64,000 nucleotides of DNA, from assembly GCF_000621745.1 (NCBI RefSeq), contig NZ_JHXK01000005.1:1-64000 (forward strand), written 5' to 3'. Positions 17,769 to 26,818 of the stretch are shown here, in pieces. The stretch is from Clostridium beijerinckii HUN142 (GTDB taxonomy: Bacteria; Bacillota; Clostridia; Clostridiales; Clostridiaceae). Both the position numbers and the translations under genes were made by a program. The notes below the pieces were generated by a model. That model had not been told where the DNA came from, searched no databases, and was given only the letters and a program-made list of their open reading frames with translations. Each line of letters begins with the position of its first letter. The stretch's first letter is position 1.

Positions 17769-18005
17769 TTTTACCTCCGTAAAGCCTCTAAGCCTTTATA
17801 CGATATTTTTTATATTTCCCTCAATATTTTCACATAATTCAAGAAGATTTTGCAACTTATCTATATACTTTATCTAGCATATACACATTACTATTTTATG
17901 TATTTCAGCATTGCATTTTATTTCATATCAAATTACATTATTACTCCATGTTTTTTGCTAATACAGAAAGTTTACTCAATGGTCAAATCTGCATATTATA
18001 CAATT

Positions 18006-18044
18006 AAAAATGTCACACTTTTACCTCTGATTAGTGTGACATTT
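18006..18044 (-). terminator. Rho-independent terminator
   Basis: Perfect 10-bp stem AATGTCACAC / GTGTGACATT with a 15-base loop, followed on the minus strand by TTTTTAATTG. It lies 20 bp beyond the stop of the flavocytochrome gene. Confidence 0.85.
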
Positions 18045-18063
18045 CAATAAATCTATATCTTAT

Positions 18064-19332
18064 CTATTTAAATTGAAAATGCTCATAATTAAAATTTATA
18101 ATATTAAAATCACTATCTTTAAACTGCTTTTTTAAATTTTCTCTCATTGGGGCTGGACCGCAAAAATAAACATCAATCCTATCTTTTGTATTCACAAATT
18201 TAGATATTTCGTTTACTGATAAAAATCCCTTTTCTTTTGAATTAAATAAGTGCACTCTTAAATTATTACTGTTTAATAGTTGCAATTCTTCTTTATATGC
18301 TCCCTCAGCTTCATTATTGTATGCATAAAAAAGATCTACCGAAAATTCTTCCCCTACACCTGATTGAGCAAAGCTCCTAAAAGGTGTTATTCCAATTCCT
18401 CCTGCAATCCATATTTGATTCTTGACACCAGTTTTATAATTAAATTTACCATGAGGTCCTGAGACAACAAATTCATCTCCAACCTTAAGTGTATTTAACA
18501 AATCCGTTGTATGATCTCCTAATGCTTTAATAGTGAATTGTAATTCTCTGCTCTTAGGTGCATCACTTATTGTAAGTGGATGTGAAACGAATCCATTTTC
18601 ATTATCTAAAATTTTCAAAAAGGCAAATTGTCCTGGTTTGAATTTTATTTCTTTTCCAGTAGAATCACCTGTAATCTCAAAGGTTCCATTAGCTACAATA
18701 TCTAGTTTTTTTACTATATATTTATACTTAAACGAAATTTTTTCATAAAGGAATACGCTATAAATTGCAGATATTATACCTATTATGTTTATAAGATTTA
18801 GCCATATACAGAAAGGTTCCAATGAAAAGACAGCATAAGTTGCACTTCCATAATAGTGATAAATTCCAAATGCATAAGGAATAATCATAAATTTATGAAT
18901 TGTTTTCCACTTCTCATAATTTAATTTTTTAGCCACAAGGGCGATTAATATAAGTATTATAAATATATACATACTAAAAGTCCCATACATAGCATAAGGA
19001 TCTTTAGGAATTTTTATTCCATTCGCCCTTTCAATTTTTTTCCCCATACTTATTGTTATATTATGAATAACAACCAAAATTAACGCACAAATACTTAAAT
19101 ACTTATGATAAATATATGATTTATCTAGTCCGTCAAATAAGCTATCTAAAATTCTGTGTCTAGTTGAAATGAAATTAATAAATGCAAATGCTACCAATGC
19201 AAATGCAGCTATTAACTGAGAATATCCACTCATTGTAGATATTTCTCTTATAGGTTCAACAAATAACCATAATACCCATGTTATTATCATACTCATAAAT
19301 ATAACTAATTTTCCTGATATACTTCTCCTCAT
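18064..19332 (-). CDS. Ferric-reductase-like flavocytochrome (heme b, FAD, NAD(P)H)
   Basis: Residues about 10-200 contain six hydrophobic helices with His residues in YIYHKYLS, LVVIHNIT, KTIHKFMI and GIYHYYGS, a ferric-reductase-like transmembrane (FRD) heme core. The C-terminal half is a ferredoxin-NADP reductase module: GQFAFLKIL and HPLTISDAP bind FAD, and WIAGGIGITPFRSF and YFCGPAPM bind the nicotinamide nucleotide. It would carry electrons from NAD(P)H across the membrane to an external acceptor. The start at 19332 follows AAAGG with good spacing; two ATGs slightly upstream are alternatives. It is followed closely upstream by the CDP-alcohol phosphatidyltransferase gene, suggesting an operon. 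Confidence 0.85.
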   Translation of the reverse strand: MRRSISGKLVIFMSMIITWVLWLFVEPIREISTMSGYSQLIAAFALVAFAFINFISTRHRILDSLFDGLDKSYIYHKYLSICALILVVIHNITISMGKKIERANGIKIPKDPYAMYGTFSMYIFIILILIALVAKKLNYEKWKTIHKFMIIPYAFGIYHYYGSATYAVFSLEPFCIWLNLINIIGIISAIYSVFLYEKISFKYKYIVKKLDIVANGTFEITGDSTGKEIKFKPGQFAFLKILDNENGFVSHPLTISDAPKSRELQFTIKALGDHTTDLLNTLKVGDEFVVSGPHGKFNYKTGVKNQIWIAGGIGITPFRSFAQSGVGEEFSVDLFYAYNNEAEGAYKEELQLLNSNNLRVHLFNSKEKGFLSVNEISKFVNTKDRIDVYFCGPAPMRENLKKQFKDSDFNIINFNYEHFQFK

Positions 19333-19361
19333 CCTCATCATCCTTTCATAACTCTATATAT

Positions 19362-19934
19362 TTATACAAGTTCATTTCTGATAAAGCAAAGTTTTATTCT
19401 TGAATAAGAAGAATAAACTCCAATTGTAAATGTTATATAGATAATATAATTTATTGTAATTACTGCATTATGAGCCCCAATATATCCATATATACATACA
19501 ATGCCTGGAATTACTAGAAATGTAGCCGAGACTAATCTACCTGCTCTATCGAAAATAAAAGACTTGTCCGACTTTTTAATATTTTTGATATACTTTGATG
19601 TTATTATAAATTCAATGAATTTCAAGCATACGAATCCCAAATACCATATGGGCAAAATTTTTATGTTTATTAACGCTATATATGAAATCAGAATATAAAA
19701 CAAATCTGAAAATACATCTAGTTTGGCTCCTATTATCGAAGTTGAATTAGTTTTTCTTGCAATTTTCCCATCTAACAAATCTGAAATACATATTGATAAA
19801 AATAAAACGCTCAAATTCACATTTCTTTCCTTAGCATATATAAATTGCTCGATTATATTTTGAACAAATAATACTGATAGTATTATTCTTGTTATTGTAA
19901 TTAAATTAGGTACATATCTGACTATAATCTTCAA
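19362..19934 (-). CDS. CDP-alcohol phosphatidyltransferase family membrane enzyme
   Basis: The family signature D-G-x2-A-R-x8-G-x3-D-x3-D is intact as DGKIARKTNSTSIIGAKLD then VFSD at about residues 55-77. Five or six hydrophobic segments surround it. Such enzymes swap CMP on CDP-diacylglycerol for an alcohol (glycerol phosphate, inositol or serine) at the inner leaflet. At 190 residues the size fits PgsA-like members. A TTG at 19934 follows GGAGGGG and is the best start. The 29-bp gap to the flavocytochrome gene indicates cotranscription. The lipid product cannot be specified. Confidence 0.85.
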   Translation of the reverse strand: MKIIVRYVPNLITITRIILSVLFVQNIIEQFIYAKERNVNLSVLFLSICISDLLDGKIARKTNSTSIIGAKLDVFSDLFYILISYIALINIKILPIWYLGFVCLKFIEFIITSKYIKNIKKSDKSFIFDRAGRLVSATFLVIPGIVCIYGYIGAHNAVITINYIIYITFTIGVYSSYSRIKLCFIRNELV

Positions 19935-20027
19935 AGAACCCCTCCCAATTCTTCCTTGTTTTAATAAATCATTTTAAGATAATTAAACAAAAACCTCTAA
20001 TTTTCTCCTATATATTACAAGTTTACA

Positions 20028-20056
20028 ACAAAAACACCTATATTTCTATAGGTGTT
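20028..20056 (-). terminator. Rho-independent terminator
   Basis: Perfect 10-bp stem AACACCTATA / TATAGGTGTT with a four-base loop, followed on the minus strand by TTTTGTTG. It lies about 140 bp past the polysaccharide deacetylase stop. Confidence 0.85.
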
Positions 20057-20196
20057 CTTAGAATTTACATTTCAGGTTTAATTTATATAATTTTCCTCAT
20101 TTAGCATTCGCTATTTTTTAAATTTCTCATGTTTTATCCTCATAAAAAGTATGCCACTTTAGTTTCAAATATTATATTGTTTAGGCAAATATATTT

Positions 20197-21006
20197 TTAC
20201 TTAAATAATTTTCCTCTCATATGAAAATATAATTCCGGAGTATCTTCTGTAATAACTTTAAATTCATATCCTTTAGATTTATAGTATTTTATTATTTGTG
20301 GAAGAGCCTTGCATGTGTTCTTATGCATGTCTGTACAATGCAAAAGTAATATTATGTTTTGGCGATTTTCACTTCCTTTTATTGCTTTTCTATATAAAGT
20401 ATCTGGTGAGAGCTTTGAATTTAATCCATCCGTATTATCTAAATCCCAATCATATATTTTAAATCCTTCATCATGCAGTTTTTTTAAGTATTTTTTGTTC
20501 AATCTTTTGTTACTTCCGCATGGAAATCTAATTATATTAGGTGAAATTCCAATAGCCTTATTTATTTCATCACGACATTTAATCATTTCTTTTATAAATG
20601 CGTCTTCACTGCTATAAATTTTCCTTATTTTATGGGTATATGTATGAAGTCCTATTCCGTTTCCTTCATCATAAATTCTTTTTACCACATCTTCTTTTCC
20701 TTCAATTTGATTTCCGATTAGAAAAAAAGTTGCATGCACTTTATTTTCCTTTAATACGTCCAAAACATCATTTGTTACTTTGCTACTAGGTCCGTCATCA
20801 AAAGTTAAATAAATTGTTTTTTTCTTATGCTCACATATTTTTTCATTTAAAGTAACATCTTCATTGAATACTAAATCACATAAATCAGAATTAATATTTA
20901 TATTGTTTATAAATATAGTTAGAATAAAAAATATACTTGCCAAAAAAAATAAGATATGTTTTGATTTAATTCTCAATTTGTTTTCCTCCTTTGTAACTTG
21001 CCTCAT
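20197..21006 (-). CDS. Secreted or anchored polysaccharide deacetylase (NodB domain)
   Basis: HILFFLASIFFILTIFINNI is an N-terminal membrane anchor after a basic stretch. The NodB homology domain follows: TIYLTFDDGPSSK (catalytic Asp pair), GLHTYTHK (metal His residues) and RFPCGS. This is a carbohydrate esterase 4 enzyme that removes N-acetyl groups from peptidoglycan or other glycans outside the cell, often protecting against lysozyme. At 269 residues it is the usual length. ATG at 21006 follows GGAGG-like sequence a little downstream of the codon, so a start slightly inside (near residue 7) is possible. Single gene. Confidence 0.9.
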   Translation of the reverse strand: MRQVTKEENKLRIKSKHILFFLASIFFILTIFINNININSDLCDLVFNEDVTLNEKICEHKKKTIYLTFDDGPSSKVTNDVLDVLKENKVHATFFLIGNQIEGKEDVVKRIYDEGNGIGLHTYTHKIRKIYSSEDAFIKEMIKCRDEINKAIGISPNIIRFPCGSNKRLNKKYLKKLHDEGFKIYDWDLDNTDGLNSKLSPDTLYRKAIKGSENRQNIILLLHCTDMHKNTCKALPQIIKYYKSKGYEFKVITEDTPELYFHMRGKLFK

Positions 21007-21398
21007 AAATCTAAAGCTTATTTCACTTTATTATTAGCTTCTTGAATCTTTTTATTTATAGCAATTTTATACATATGTTAATTCTTATATAAATTTATTT
21101 AAATAAAAAGATTCTTTGCTTAGAAGCAGCTATAAATCAAAGCTATAGTAGATTTTCATTACATCGGAGAATTAATTTTCAAATAACTTAATTCATTCTT
21201 TATAAAATTGTAGAGACTTGAAAAGAGGAAGCATTAAGCCATATAAGGCAATAATACGAACCAAATATAAAACAGCCCACAGACGTTACTGTATTTAAAT
21301 ATGAAAACTCAAAGAGCTAAAGTGATATGTTAGTCTTAAACGACAGATCTATTATTGTATATATACTTGGACATCATTCTAATAACAATTATATATAT
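21007..21398. other. Intergenic region without visible gene
   Basis: About 390 bp of A/T-rich sequence between the MutS-like ATPase stop and the deacetylase start. No open frame with a ribosome site, no clear hairpin terminator and no repeat was recognised. Confidence 0.5.
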
Positions 21399-23276
21399 TC
21401 ATTTTTTCTCTGATTCTATATCAATGCCTGCTAATTTCATCAAGTATATAGCATTTCTTGTAGGTGAGATTCCTTCCTTCAGCTTATAATCAAAGTGAAT
21501 TTCATTATCTGTATAATATTCAGAAAAATGATAGTTTTTAATCTTTGAATTCTTATGATTCTCCATTTTTCCTAATTCTAAATCATGAGTAGATACAAAT
21601 CCTAAATTTCCAGTTCTGCATAATTGTTTTATTAAAATTGCTGCTCCAGCAAGCCTATCTTTTGAATTAGTTCCTTTAAAAATTTCATCCAATAAAAATA
21701 AAACTTGCTTGCCTTCTTTTGAAGCTTTAACAATATTCTTAATTTTTAGTATCTCAGCATAAAATGAAGATATACTTTGTCCTAGATTATCGCTTATCTT
21801 CATGCAGGTATATAGATCCATAATATTACAATAAAATTGATCTGCGCATACTGGAGCACCAGCATATGCTAATACAATATTAATACCAACAGTCCTCATA
21901 AATGTACTTTTACCAGACATATTAGAACCTGTTATAAGTATAACTTGATATGGATCTTCTACAATTAAGTTATTGCATACACGTTTATCCCCTAAAAGAG
22001 GATGGCCAATATTTTTAGCTAGAATCTTTGATGATCCATTTATAATTTTGGGCATGCTCCAATAAGGATTATCATATTTAATGCCAGCAATACTGCTTAG
22101 CGCTTCTAACTCTCCTATTATATCTAGCCACTTTTGAAAATCATCCCCTGATTTTATCCTCCACAATTCAAGTGAAATAGACAGATGATATTCTATCATA
22201 AGAATTGGATTTAAAATAAGATATATAATATTACGTCTATTAGCTATTAATTCGCAGATTTTAGAAAATGAGTCAATTTGCTTAGATGCACTTTCTCCAT
22301 CAGTATTATAAAGTTTTTCACATAAATTCATAATATGCTTTGAATTAAATTTATGCCCTTCTATACACTTAATCATATTTTTATATGTTACTATGCTATT
22401 TTTATATTTCTCAGCAATAATTAAATTTTTTCTTCTATCATCTTTTTTTATCATTAAAATGACACATTGAATAAAAATCAAAAAAGTAGGAATGTAAAAT
22501 GGAACTAAATTAAATATTTTTGGCACAAATATATGAATATCTAACAGAAACGTTAGTAAAAAATCCATTATTTTAAGTATCAATGTTAAGGTAGTTATTG
22601 TAGTTATTATTGAAAGAATCCTTAATCCCCAAATCACTTCTTTTTTTATTACATAGTTACTTCTTTCTTTCATCCATAAAAAAAGTTCATCTGGATTTTG
22701 TTTATTGTTTGAAATTATTTCTCCCTCTACCTCAAGCCTTTGCCTAAAATTTATTTTTGGGGCCAGTTCTTTGACGGCAGATTGCCTGTTGTATATATTT
22801 TGCTCATTTCTAGTTTTTTCTGTTAAGATTTCTTTGAGTTTTTGTCTTCCAATATAAGTATGCGATGCATTCATCCATTGGAATAATGACCCTTTCCCAA
22901 AAACATCAAGATCGTATGAATAATTATGGTTTTTATCTATAAAATCTTCACCAGTATCCTCAAAAGATTTCCACTCCCCAGTTAATCTTTTTATAGATGT
23001 ATCATTTACATCATATAATGCATTGATATACAGCTTCTTATTTTTAATTACTTGATACAAAGCACCTAAATAACAAAATAAAAGAACTGTTATTAAAATT
23101 CCAAAATAAAATAAGTAACAGTTGTTCTTTATATATGATATTATTAAAATTGCAAATCCAAGTAGAAACATACAAAATCGTAATATACTTATATTATTAA
23201 GATTCTTTTGCTGCCTTTTGAGTAATAGAAAATATCGAGATTTTCTTTTTTCATATTTTTCTTTTTGTGATATCAC
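21399..23276 (-). CDS. Membrane-anchored MutS-family ATPase
   Basis: The C-terminal 200 residues form a MutS ATPase: ITGSNMSGKSTFMRTVGINI is the Walker A loop with the MutS-specific N-M-S-G-K-S-T, LFLLDEIFKGTN is Walker B, and FVSTHD carries the switch His. The N-terminal mismatch-recognition domain of MutS is absent; instead two pairs of hydrophobic helices (about residues 38-85 and 220-280) suggest membrane attachment. This layout is known for clostridial and Bacteroides MutS-like proteins of unknown role. The GTG at 23276 follows GGGGG; a GTG at 23303 is an alternative. Not a mismatch repair enzyme in the ordinary sense. Confidence 0.8.
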   Translation of the reverse strand: MISQKEKYEKRKSRYFLLLKRQQKNLNNISILRFCMFLLGFAILIISYIKNNCYLFYFGILITVLLFCYLGALYQVIKNKKLYINALYDVNDTSIKRLTGEWKSFEDTGEDFIDKNHNYSYDLDVFGKGSLFQWMNASHTYIGRQKLKEILTEKTRNEQNIYNRQSAVKELAPKINFRQRLEVEGEIISNNKQNPDELFLWMKERSNYVIKKEVIWGLRILSIITTITTLTLILKIMDFLLTFLLDIHIFVPKIFNLVPFYIPTFLIFIQCVILMIKKDDRRKNLIIAEKYKNSIVTYKNMIKCIEGHKFNSKHIMNLCEKLYNTDGESASKQIDSFSKICELIANRRNIIYLILNPILMIEYHLSISLELWRIKSGDDFQKWLDIIGELEALSSIAGIKYDNPYWSMPKIINGSSKILAKNIGHPLLGDKRVCNNLIVEDPYQVILITGSNMSGKSTFMRTVGINIVLAYAGAPVCADQFYCNIMDLYTCMKISDNLGQSISSFYAEILKIKNIVKASKEGKQVLFLLDEIFKGTNSKDRLAGAAILIKQLCRTGNLGFVSTHDLELGKMENHKNSKIKNYHFSEYYTDNEIHFDYKLKEGISPTRNAIYLMKLAGIDIESEKK

Positions 23277-23355
23277 TCCTACTCCCCCTTTAGGATTAAA
23301 CACTTTTTAATGACTATTCTTCTTTAATAATTTTGATATGCTTCTTCATATTGAA

Positions 23356-24336
23356 TTAATTGGGTATAGAATTTAACAATCTATCTTCTTTTTCTAGTAA
23401 ATTGTATTTTCTTGAAAACAGCGGCGCATCTATTTGATTATTTTTACCGCAGTCATATACATTCTTGCATACATATAATAAATCATTTATATTATTATGA
23501 AGTGTCATAATTCTACGAGTTAGCTGATTATTTTTAAACATTCTTTTCATAACTATTCCTGCTAATTTTGAAGGCATTTTATAAGCAAATAATTCATTAT
23601 TATAATTCTTTAGATTTACATTTCTAGATGAAATTATTTTTACAGTTTCCCTTATAGTTAATATTGTTTCTGATAAAATTTTAGAGGAATCCATCAACTT
23701 TTCTGCTGCCTCAGTTGTGTTTTTTATATCCCCATATTCTCCAGCGTTTGTTATAACAGCTGCATTTATCGCCATGTGAATCCAAATCCATTCAAGCATA
23801 TCAAAAGGTATTTCAGCTTTAATATGACAATCAGATAATAATTCCAATAACTTATCATAATTTTTAATATTTGTTTTTTCTTTGCTTTCAAGCATAATAT
23901 GATCAAATATACAGCAATTTAGTTCATGATCACTTATATTCCCTCCTGCTACTGGATAACCAAGTATGTACTCCCATCCTTTAAATAAATTTTCAATATA
24001 ATTTTTATCTTCCCATATTCCATTGAAAATTATCAAAGTACCATTAATGTCATTCTCTTTTAATGTTCTTATTACTCCTTCAATTTTTCCAGCTGGAACA
24101 CTTACTAATATAAAATCATAAGAACTGTTTTTATTTGGGATATGGATCTTATAATTATCATTTTTTTCTTCGCCTTTATTGTTAAATCTTCCATCTAATA
24201 ACTTGACATTTATATTTTCAGGTACAAATGCTTTTTTGCTGTCTCTTATTAAATGCTCTACCTTGTGTCCCTCTTTTTGAAAAACATATCCATAAGTTGT
24301 CCCAATTACTCCAAGCCCGATTATTAAAACTTTCAT
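23356..24336 (-). CDS. Ketopantoate-reductase-like (ApbA/PanE) NAD(P)H dehydrogenase
   Basis: MKVLIIGLGVIGTTYGYVFQ is a Rossmann GxGxxG at the N-terminus, and VSVPAGKIEGVI, NGIWE and the helical C-terminal domain with MLEWIWIHMAINA resemble ApbA-family reductases, where a Lys and Glu in that domain do catalysis. At 326 residues it is slightly longer than PanE. Many such clostridial paralogues are not true ketopantoate reductases, so the substrate is open. The start at 24336 is favoured by GAGGTG spacing over an in-frame codon at 24369. It is followed downstream by the MutS-like gene about 80 bp away. Confidence 0.8.
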   Translation of the reverse strand: MKVLIIGLGVIGTTYGYVFQKEGHKVEHLIRDSKKAFVPENINVKLLDGRFNNKGEEKNDNYKIHIPNKNSSYDFILVSVPAGKIEGVIRTLKENDINGTLIIFNGIWEDKNYIENLFKGWEYILGYPVAGGNISDHELNCCIFDHIMLESKEKTNIKNYDKLLELLSDCHIKAEIPFDMLEWIWIHMAINAAVITNAGEYGDIKNTTEAAEKLMDSSKILSETILTIRETVKIISSRNVNLKNYNNELFAYKMPSKLAGIVMKRMFKNNQLTRRIMTLHNNINDLLYVCKNVYDCGKNNQIDAPLFSRKYNLLEKEDRLLNSIPN

Positions 24337-24371
24337 TTTCACACCTCTAAATCTCCATTTATCTTCCAATT

Positions 24372-24420
24372 AATTGTAACATATTTTGTAAATACTATCC
24401 TGTTGTGTTTTGAAAAAATA
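24372..24420 (-). promoter_or_regulatory. Dispersed promoter-like repeat, diverged copy
   Basis: Shares the TTTACAAAATATG block and the start-proximal position with the copies at 366, 11767 and 26819; the -10 reads TTACAAT. The CTTTGAAAA arm is partly changed. It lies just upstream of the ApbA-like gene. Confidence 0.4.
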
Positions 24421-24489
24421 TTATTTCAATTCCATAAAGCCTTATGAAATTACATATTCAGCGTTCAATAAATCTATAATTTACTGTAC

Positions 24490-24531
24490 AAAAAAAATCG
24501 CAAATTCAATTTTCTTGAATAATGCGATTTT
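24490..24531 (-). terminator. Rho-independent terminator, dispersed family copy
   Basis: Minus-strand stem AATCGCATTATTCAA / TTGAATTTGCGATT with a short loop, then eight T and GTACAGTAAA. It closes the YjbR-like gene ending at 24564. Confidence 0.9.
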
Positions 24532-24563
24532 AGAATCATTGCATTACTTTTGATAACTAATTT

Positions 24564-24920
24564 CTATTTTGTCAAATCATAACTTAAGCTAATTAAATTA
24601 TATATTTCCTCCTTGGAAAAATCGCTATCCAAAACGATTGTGATCCAGTATTTTTTGTTCATGTGGTATGCGGGTAAAATCCCTTCTTGGCTTTTTAATA
24701 AGCTATTTAGGACTGGGTCACACTTTAAGTTTAATATCTCAGCATTTCCTTTTCCACTTAGGCCTAATTTAATTCTTGGTATATTCATAATTAACCCATA
24801 CCATTTGCCATTCACTTCATGTCTAAGTACAGCATACTCTGGATATTTAGGCCAAGGATAATCAGGATCAGTATTAAATTTTTCTTTTGCATAAGCAAGA
24901 ATTTCTTTTCTTTCTACCAT
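24564..24920 (-). CDS. MmcQ/YjbR-family DNA-binding-like protein
   Basis: A 118-residue protein with the YjbR (CyaY-like) pattern: TDPDYPWPKYPEYAVLRH, KWYGLIMNIPR, LKCDPVLNSLL and the ending HMNKKYWITIVLDSDFS. Members have a double-wing fold like MotA C-terminal domains and are called DNA-binding by structure only; the role is unknown. ATG at 24920 follows AGGAGG. It is preceded 24 bp upstream by the DUF6483-like gene, so they probably form a two-gene operon closed by the terminator at 24490-24531. Confidence 0.85.
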   Translation of the reverse strand: MVERKEILAYAKEKFNTDPDYPWPKYPEYAVLRHEVNGKWYGLIMNIPRIKLGLSGKGNAEILNLKCDPVLNSLLKSQEGILPAYHMNKKYWITIVLDSDFSKEEIYNLISLSYDLTK

Positions 24921-24944
24921 AAAAATTCCTCCTAAAACACATAC

Positions 24945-25289
24945 CTATTTAACTTTAAATCTTTCTATATCTTTTAATCCCTGATAAACCTCTCCTCTTG
25001 AAAAATTGCTTTGTTTCAATAGATTATCACTCTTTTTAAGGAGCGAATTATAAAAGTCAATTGCAATTTCATAAACTTCTTGTGAATTATTTTTTTCTAG
25101 TTCATCAAAGATTAAATCTTCCGCTTTATTATAATCCCCTTCATGAACAACTTTGGTAAGAATTATTTTAAATATATCTATAGAACTCATTTGCTCTATA
25201 TTAATTTTCTCACTATTTTCTTCTTTTTTATTACAAATAATCTTTCCAATGGATTTCCCAAGTTCCTTAATAAGTTTTTCGATATCCAT
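24945..25289 (-). CDS. DUF6483-like small protein
   Basis: A 114-residue all-helical soluble protein beginning MDIEKLIKELGKSIGKIICN. The order of a short N-terminal amphipathic helix, an acidic middle and helices such as DYNKAEDLIFDELEKNN and EIAIDFYNSLLKKSD recalls DUF6483, a small clostridial family without known function. The start at 25289 is preferred because GGTAAAATAT lies upstream; a frame-initial codon at 25304 would add five residues. It lies immediately upstream of the YjbR-like gene. Confidence 0.55.
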   Translation of the reverse strand: MDIEKLIKELGKSIGKIICNKKEENSEKINIEQMSSIDIFKIILTKVVHEGDYNKAEDLIFDELEKNNSQEVYEIAIDFYNSLLKKSDNLLKQSNFSRGEVYQGLKDIERFKVK

Positions 25290-25373
25290 ATATTTTACCT
25301 TCATTCAATATTAAGTGCAGTATCATATAAGAACTCAAATATATATTTTATTCAAATCCTAAAAAAGTATCAC

Positions 25374-25828
25374 TTAAATATCCTTATATTTATTTTCTAT
25401 TTTCTTTTTTGTATTCTTTGATACCTGTCCTAGTAATGTTAAAACAATAAATCCAAGAATGAAAATTCCACCAAAGAATCCCCCAATTATAATAGGGGTT
25501 ATCACTTTGATTCCTGCCCTTGTATAAATTATAATTGCAAACAATAACGTAGCTACAACTGAGCATATCATACTATAAATTAAATTACTTTTTACAGAAG
25601 GTTCATTGTTATTGTAGCTCCATAGACCACTTTTTAAACAACTCCAAATCGTCGAAATGCCTCCACATGCAAGTATGACTGTTTCACCAACAACTTCCTT
25701 AAAAGCAGCTTTCATAAATAACATTTGTATTATAATCACTATCACTGACACACTAAACATAATTCGAAATGCAATATGCTCACATTTATAAAATTCTTGC
25801 TCTTGACGCTCATCAATTTTTTATTCAT
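25374..25828 (-). pseudogene. Small membrane protein (DUF6773-like) with a one-base loss near its start
   Basis: About 150 residues when read through: KIDERQEQEFYKCEHIAFRI, then four hydrophobic segments ending in a basic tail (KKKIENKYKDI). The only good start codon, an ATG at 25828 overlapping the XRE stop, is one base out of frame because the run at 25817-25822 has six T; a seventh would give MNKKIDERQE in frame, the expected N-terminus. A shorter product from ATG at 25760 would lose the first part. Partner of the XRE gene upstream; a natural frameshift or a sequencing error. Confidence 0.6.
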
Positions 25829-26027
25829 TATCATCATCCTCCCAAAAAATATCATTTAATGTTTTCCCAAGTGCTTTACAAATAGCGATGCATAATTGCA
25901 ATGATGGATTAAATTTTCCAGCTTCTATCATCCCTATTGTTTGCCTTGTTACGCCTACTCTATCTGCTAACTGTTCTTGAGATAAGTCCATCGAGACCCT
26001 TGCTGATTTCATTTTAAGATTTTTCAT
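25821..26027 (-). CDS. Small XRE-family HTH regulator
   Basis: MKNLKMKSARVSMDLSQEQL with DRVGVTRQTIGMIEAGKFNP is a canonical XRE helix-turn-helix, followed by CIAICKALGKTLNDIFWED and an acidic tail. It belongs to the YgzD-like set paired with a small membrane protein, here the gene at 25374-25828, with overlapping stop and start. The start at 26027 is chosen because AGGAGG lies seven bases upstream; the ATG at 26033 is too close to that site. A TTGACA box lies upstream at about 26071-26076, and TGTA-N5-TACA next to it is a possible operator. Confidence 0.85.
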   Translation of the reverse strand: MKNLKMKSARVSMDLSQEQLADRVGVTRQTIGMIEAGKFNPSLQLCIAICKALGKTLNDIFWEDDDNE

Positions 26028-26427
26028 CTGCATTCCTCCTTATATTATTGTTGTAACATATACAATTCATAATGTCAAATATATATTGCATTATAATTAG
26101 TATATAATACAATAATTCACTAATGAGATTGATCGAAAAACAAGGAACTTAATTGTAAAGCGAAATGCTATCTTATAAGTCTAAATGCAGTTTTCTAAAT
26201 TAAAATCCACCTGTAATACAAAGAAAATACAGCCTTACTCATTTGAATAATACAATGTTAAAAACAGCTATGCTTTCCACAAGACAATGGATATATTTAG
26301 GAATACTCTTTTTGATTTTTAGTATTGTGTACAAAAAATATCGCAAATTCAGATGAATAATACGATATTTCAATCTGCTATTTATTTTTACTAATTCACA
26401 TAAGTACGAGGTTTGTGATCGAATAGC
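26028..26427. other. Intergenic region
   Basis: About 400 bp holding the likely XRE promoter near 26045-26080 and the dispersed terminator at 26333-26368. No further open frame with a ribosome site was seen between them. Confidence 0.5.
26333..26368 (-). terminator. Rho-independent terminator, dispersed family copy
   Basis: Minus-strand stem ATATCGTATTATTCA / TGAATTTGCGATAT with a two-base loop followed by TTTTTTGTACA. It closes the DUF6054-like gene ending at 26428. Confidence 0.85.
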
Positions 26428-26772
26428 TTAATAAGTATTTACAATTCGTTTTACACTTTTCTCTACTATCGCCACCATATCACTTTCAGCACCGAGACTG
26501 AAGTTAAAAATAACACCTTGTCCTCCACCAGAACCAATTGCAGAAATAAAAATGTTACTACCATTGCCTACTACTGTAAGGCTTAAGCTTGCTCTATTGC
26601 CATTTCTCATAAAATATTTATCATATACCCTAACTGCTACATTGGTATCTCCAGAAGTGTAGTTGCTTTTATCTACTAAATTCATAGTCATTCCACTGCC
26701 AGCAATATCGTTTTCTAAACTATAAAGTACTTTCTCAAATTGACCGCTAATAGTATTTTCATACTTTGCCAT
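26428..26772 (-). CDS. DUF6054-like small soluble protein
   Basis: A 114-residue protein starting MAKYENTISGQFEKVLYSLE, with GDTNVAVRVYDKYF, NRASLSLTVVGNGSNIFISA and a GSGGGQG loop. This strand-rich pattern with a central glycine loop is the DUF6054 arrangement common in Firmicutes; no function is known. It lacks signal peptide and membrane segments. ATG at 26772 follows GGAGG. The promoter-like repeat at 26819-26870 and the terminator at 26333-26368 bracket it as a single transcription unit. Confidence 0.6.
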   Translation of the reverse strand: MAKYENTISGQFEKVLYSLENDIAGSGMTMNLVDKSNYTSGDTNVAVRVYDKYFMRNGNRASLSLTVVGNGSNIFISAIGSGGGQGVIFNFSLGAESDMVAIVEKSVKRIVNTY

Positions 26773-26818
26773 AATGAATCCTCCATAATATTTAGTTTCC
26801 TATTTTACTATCACAATC

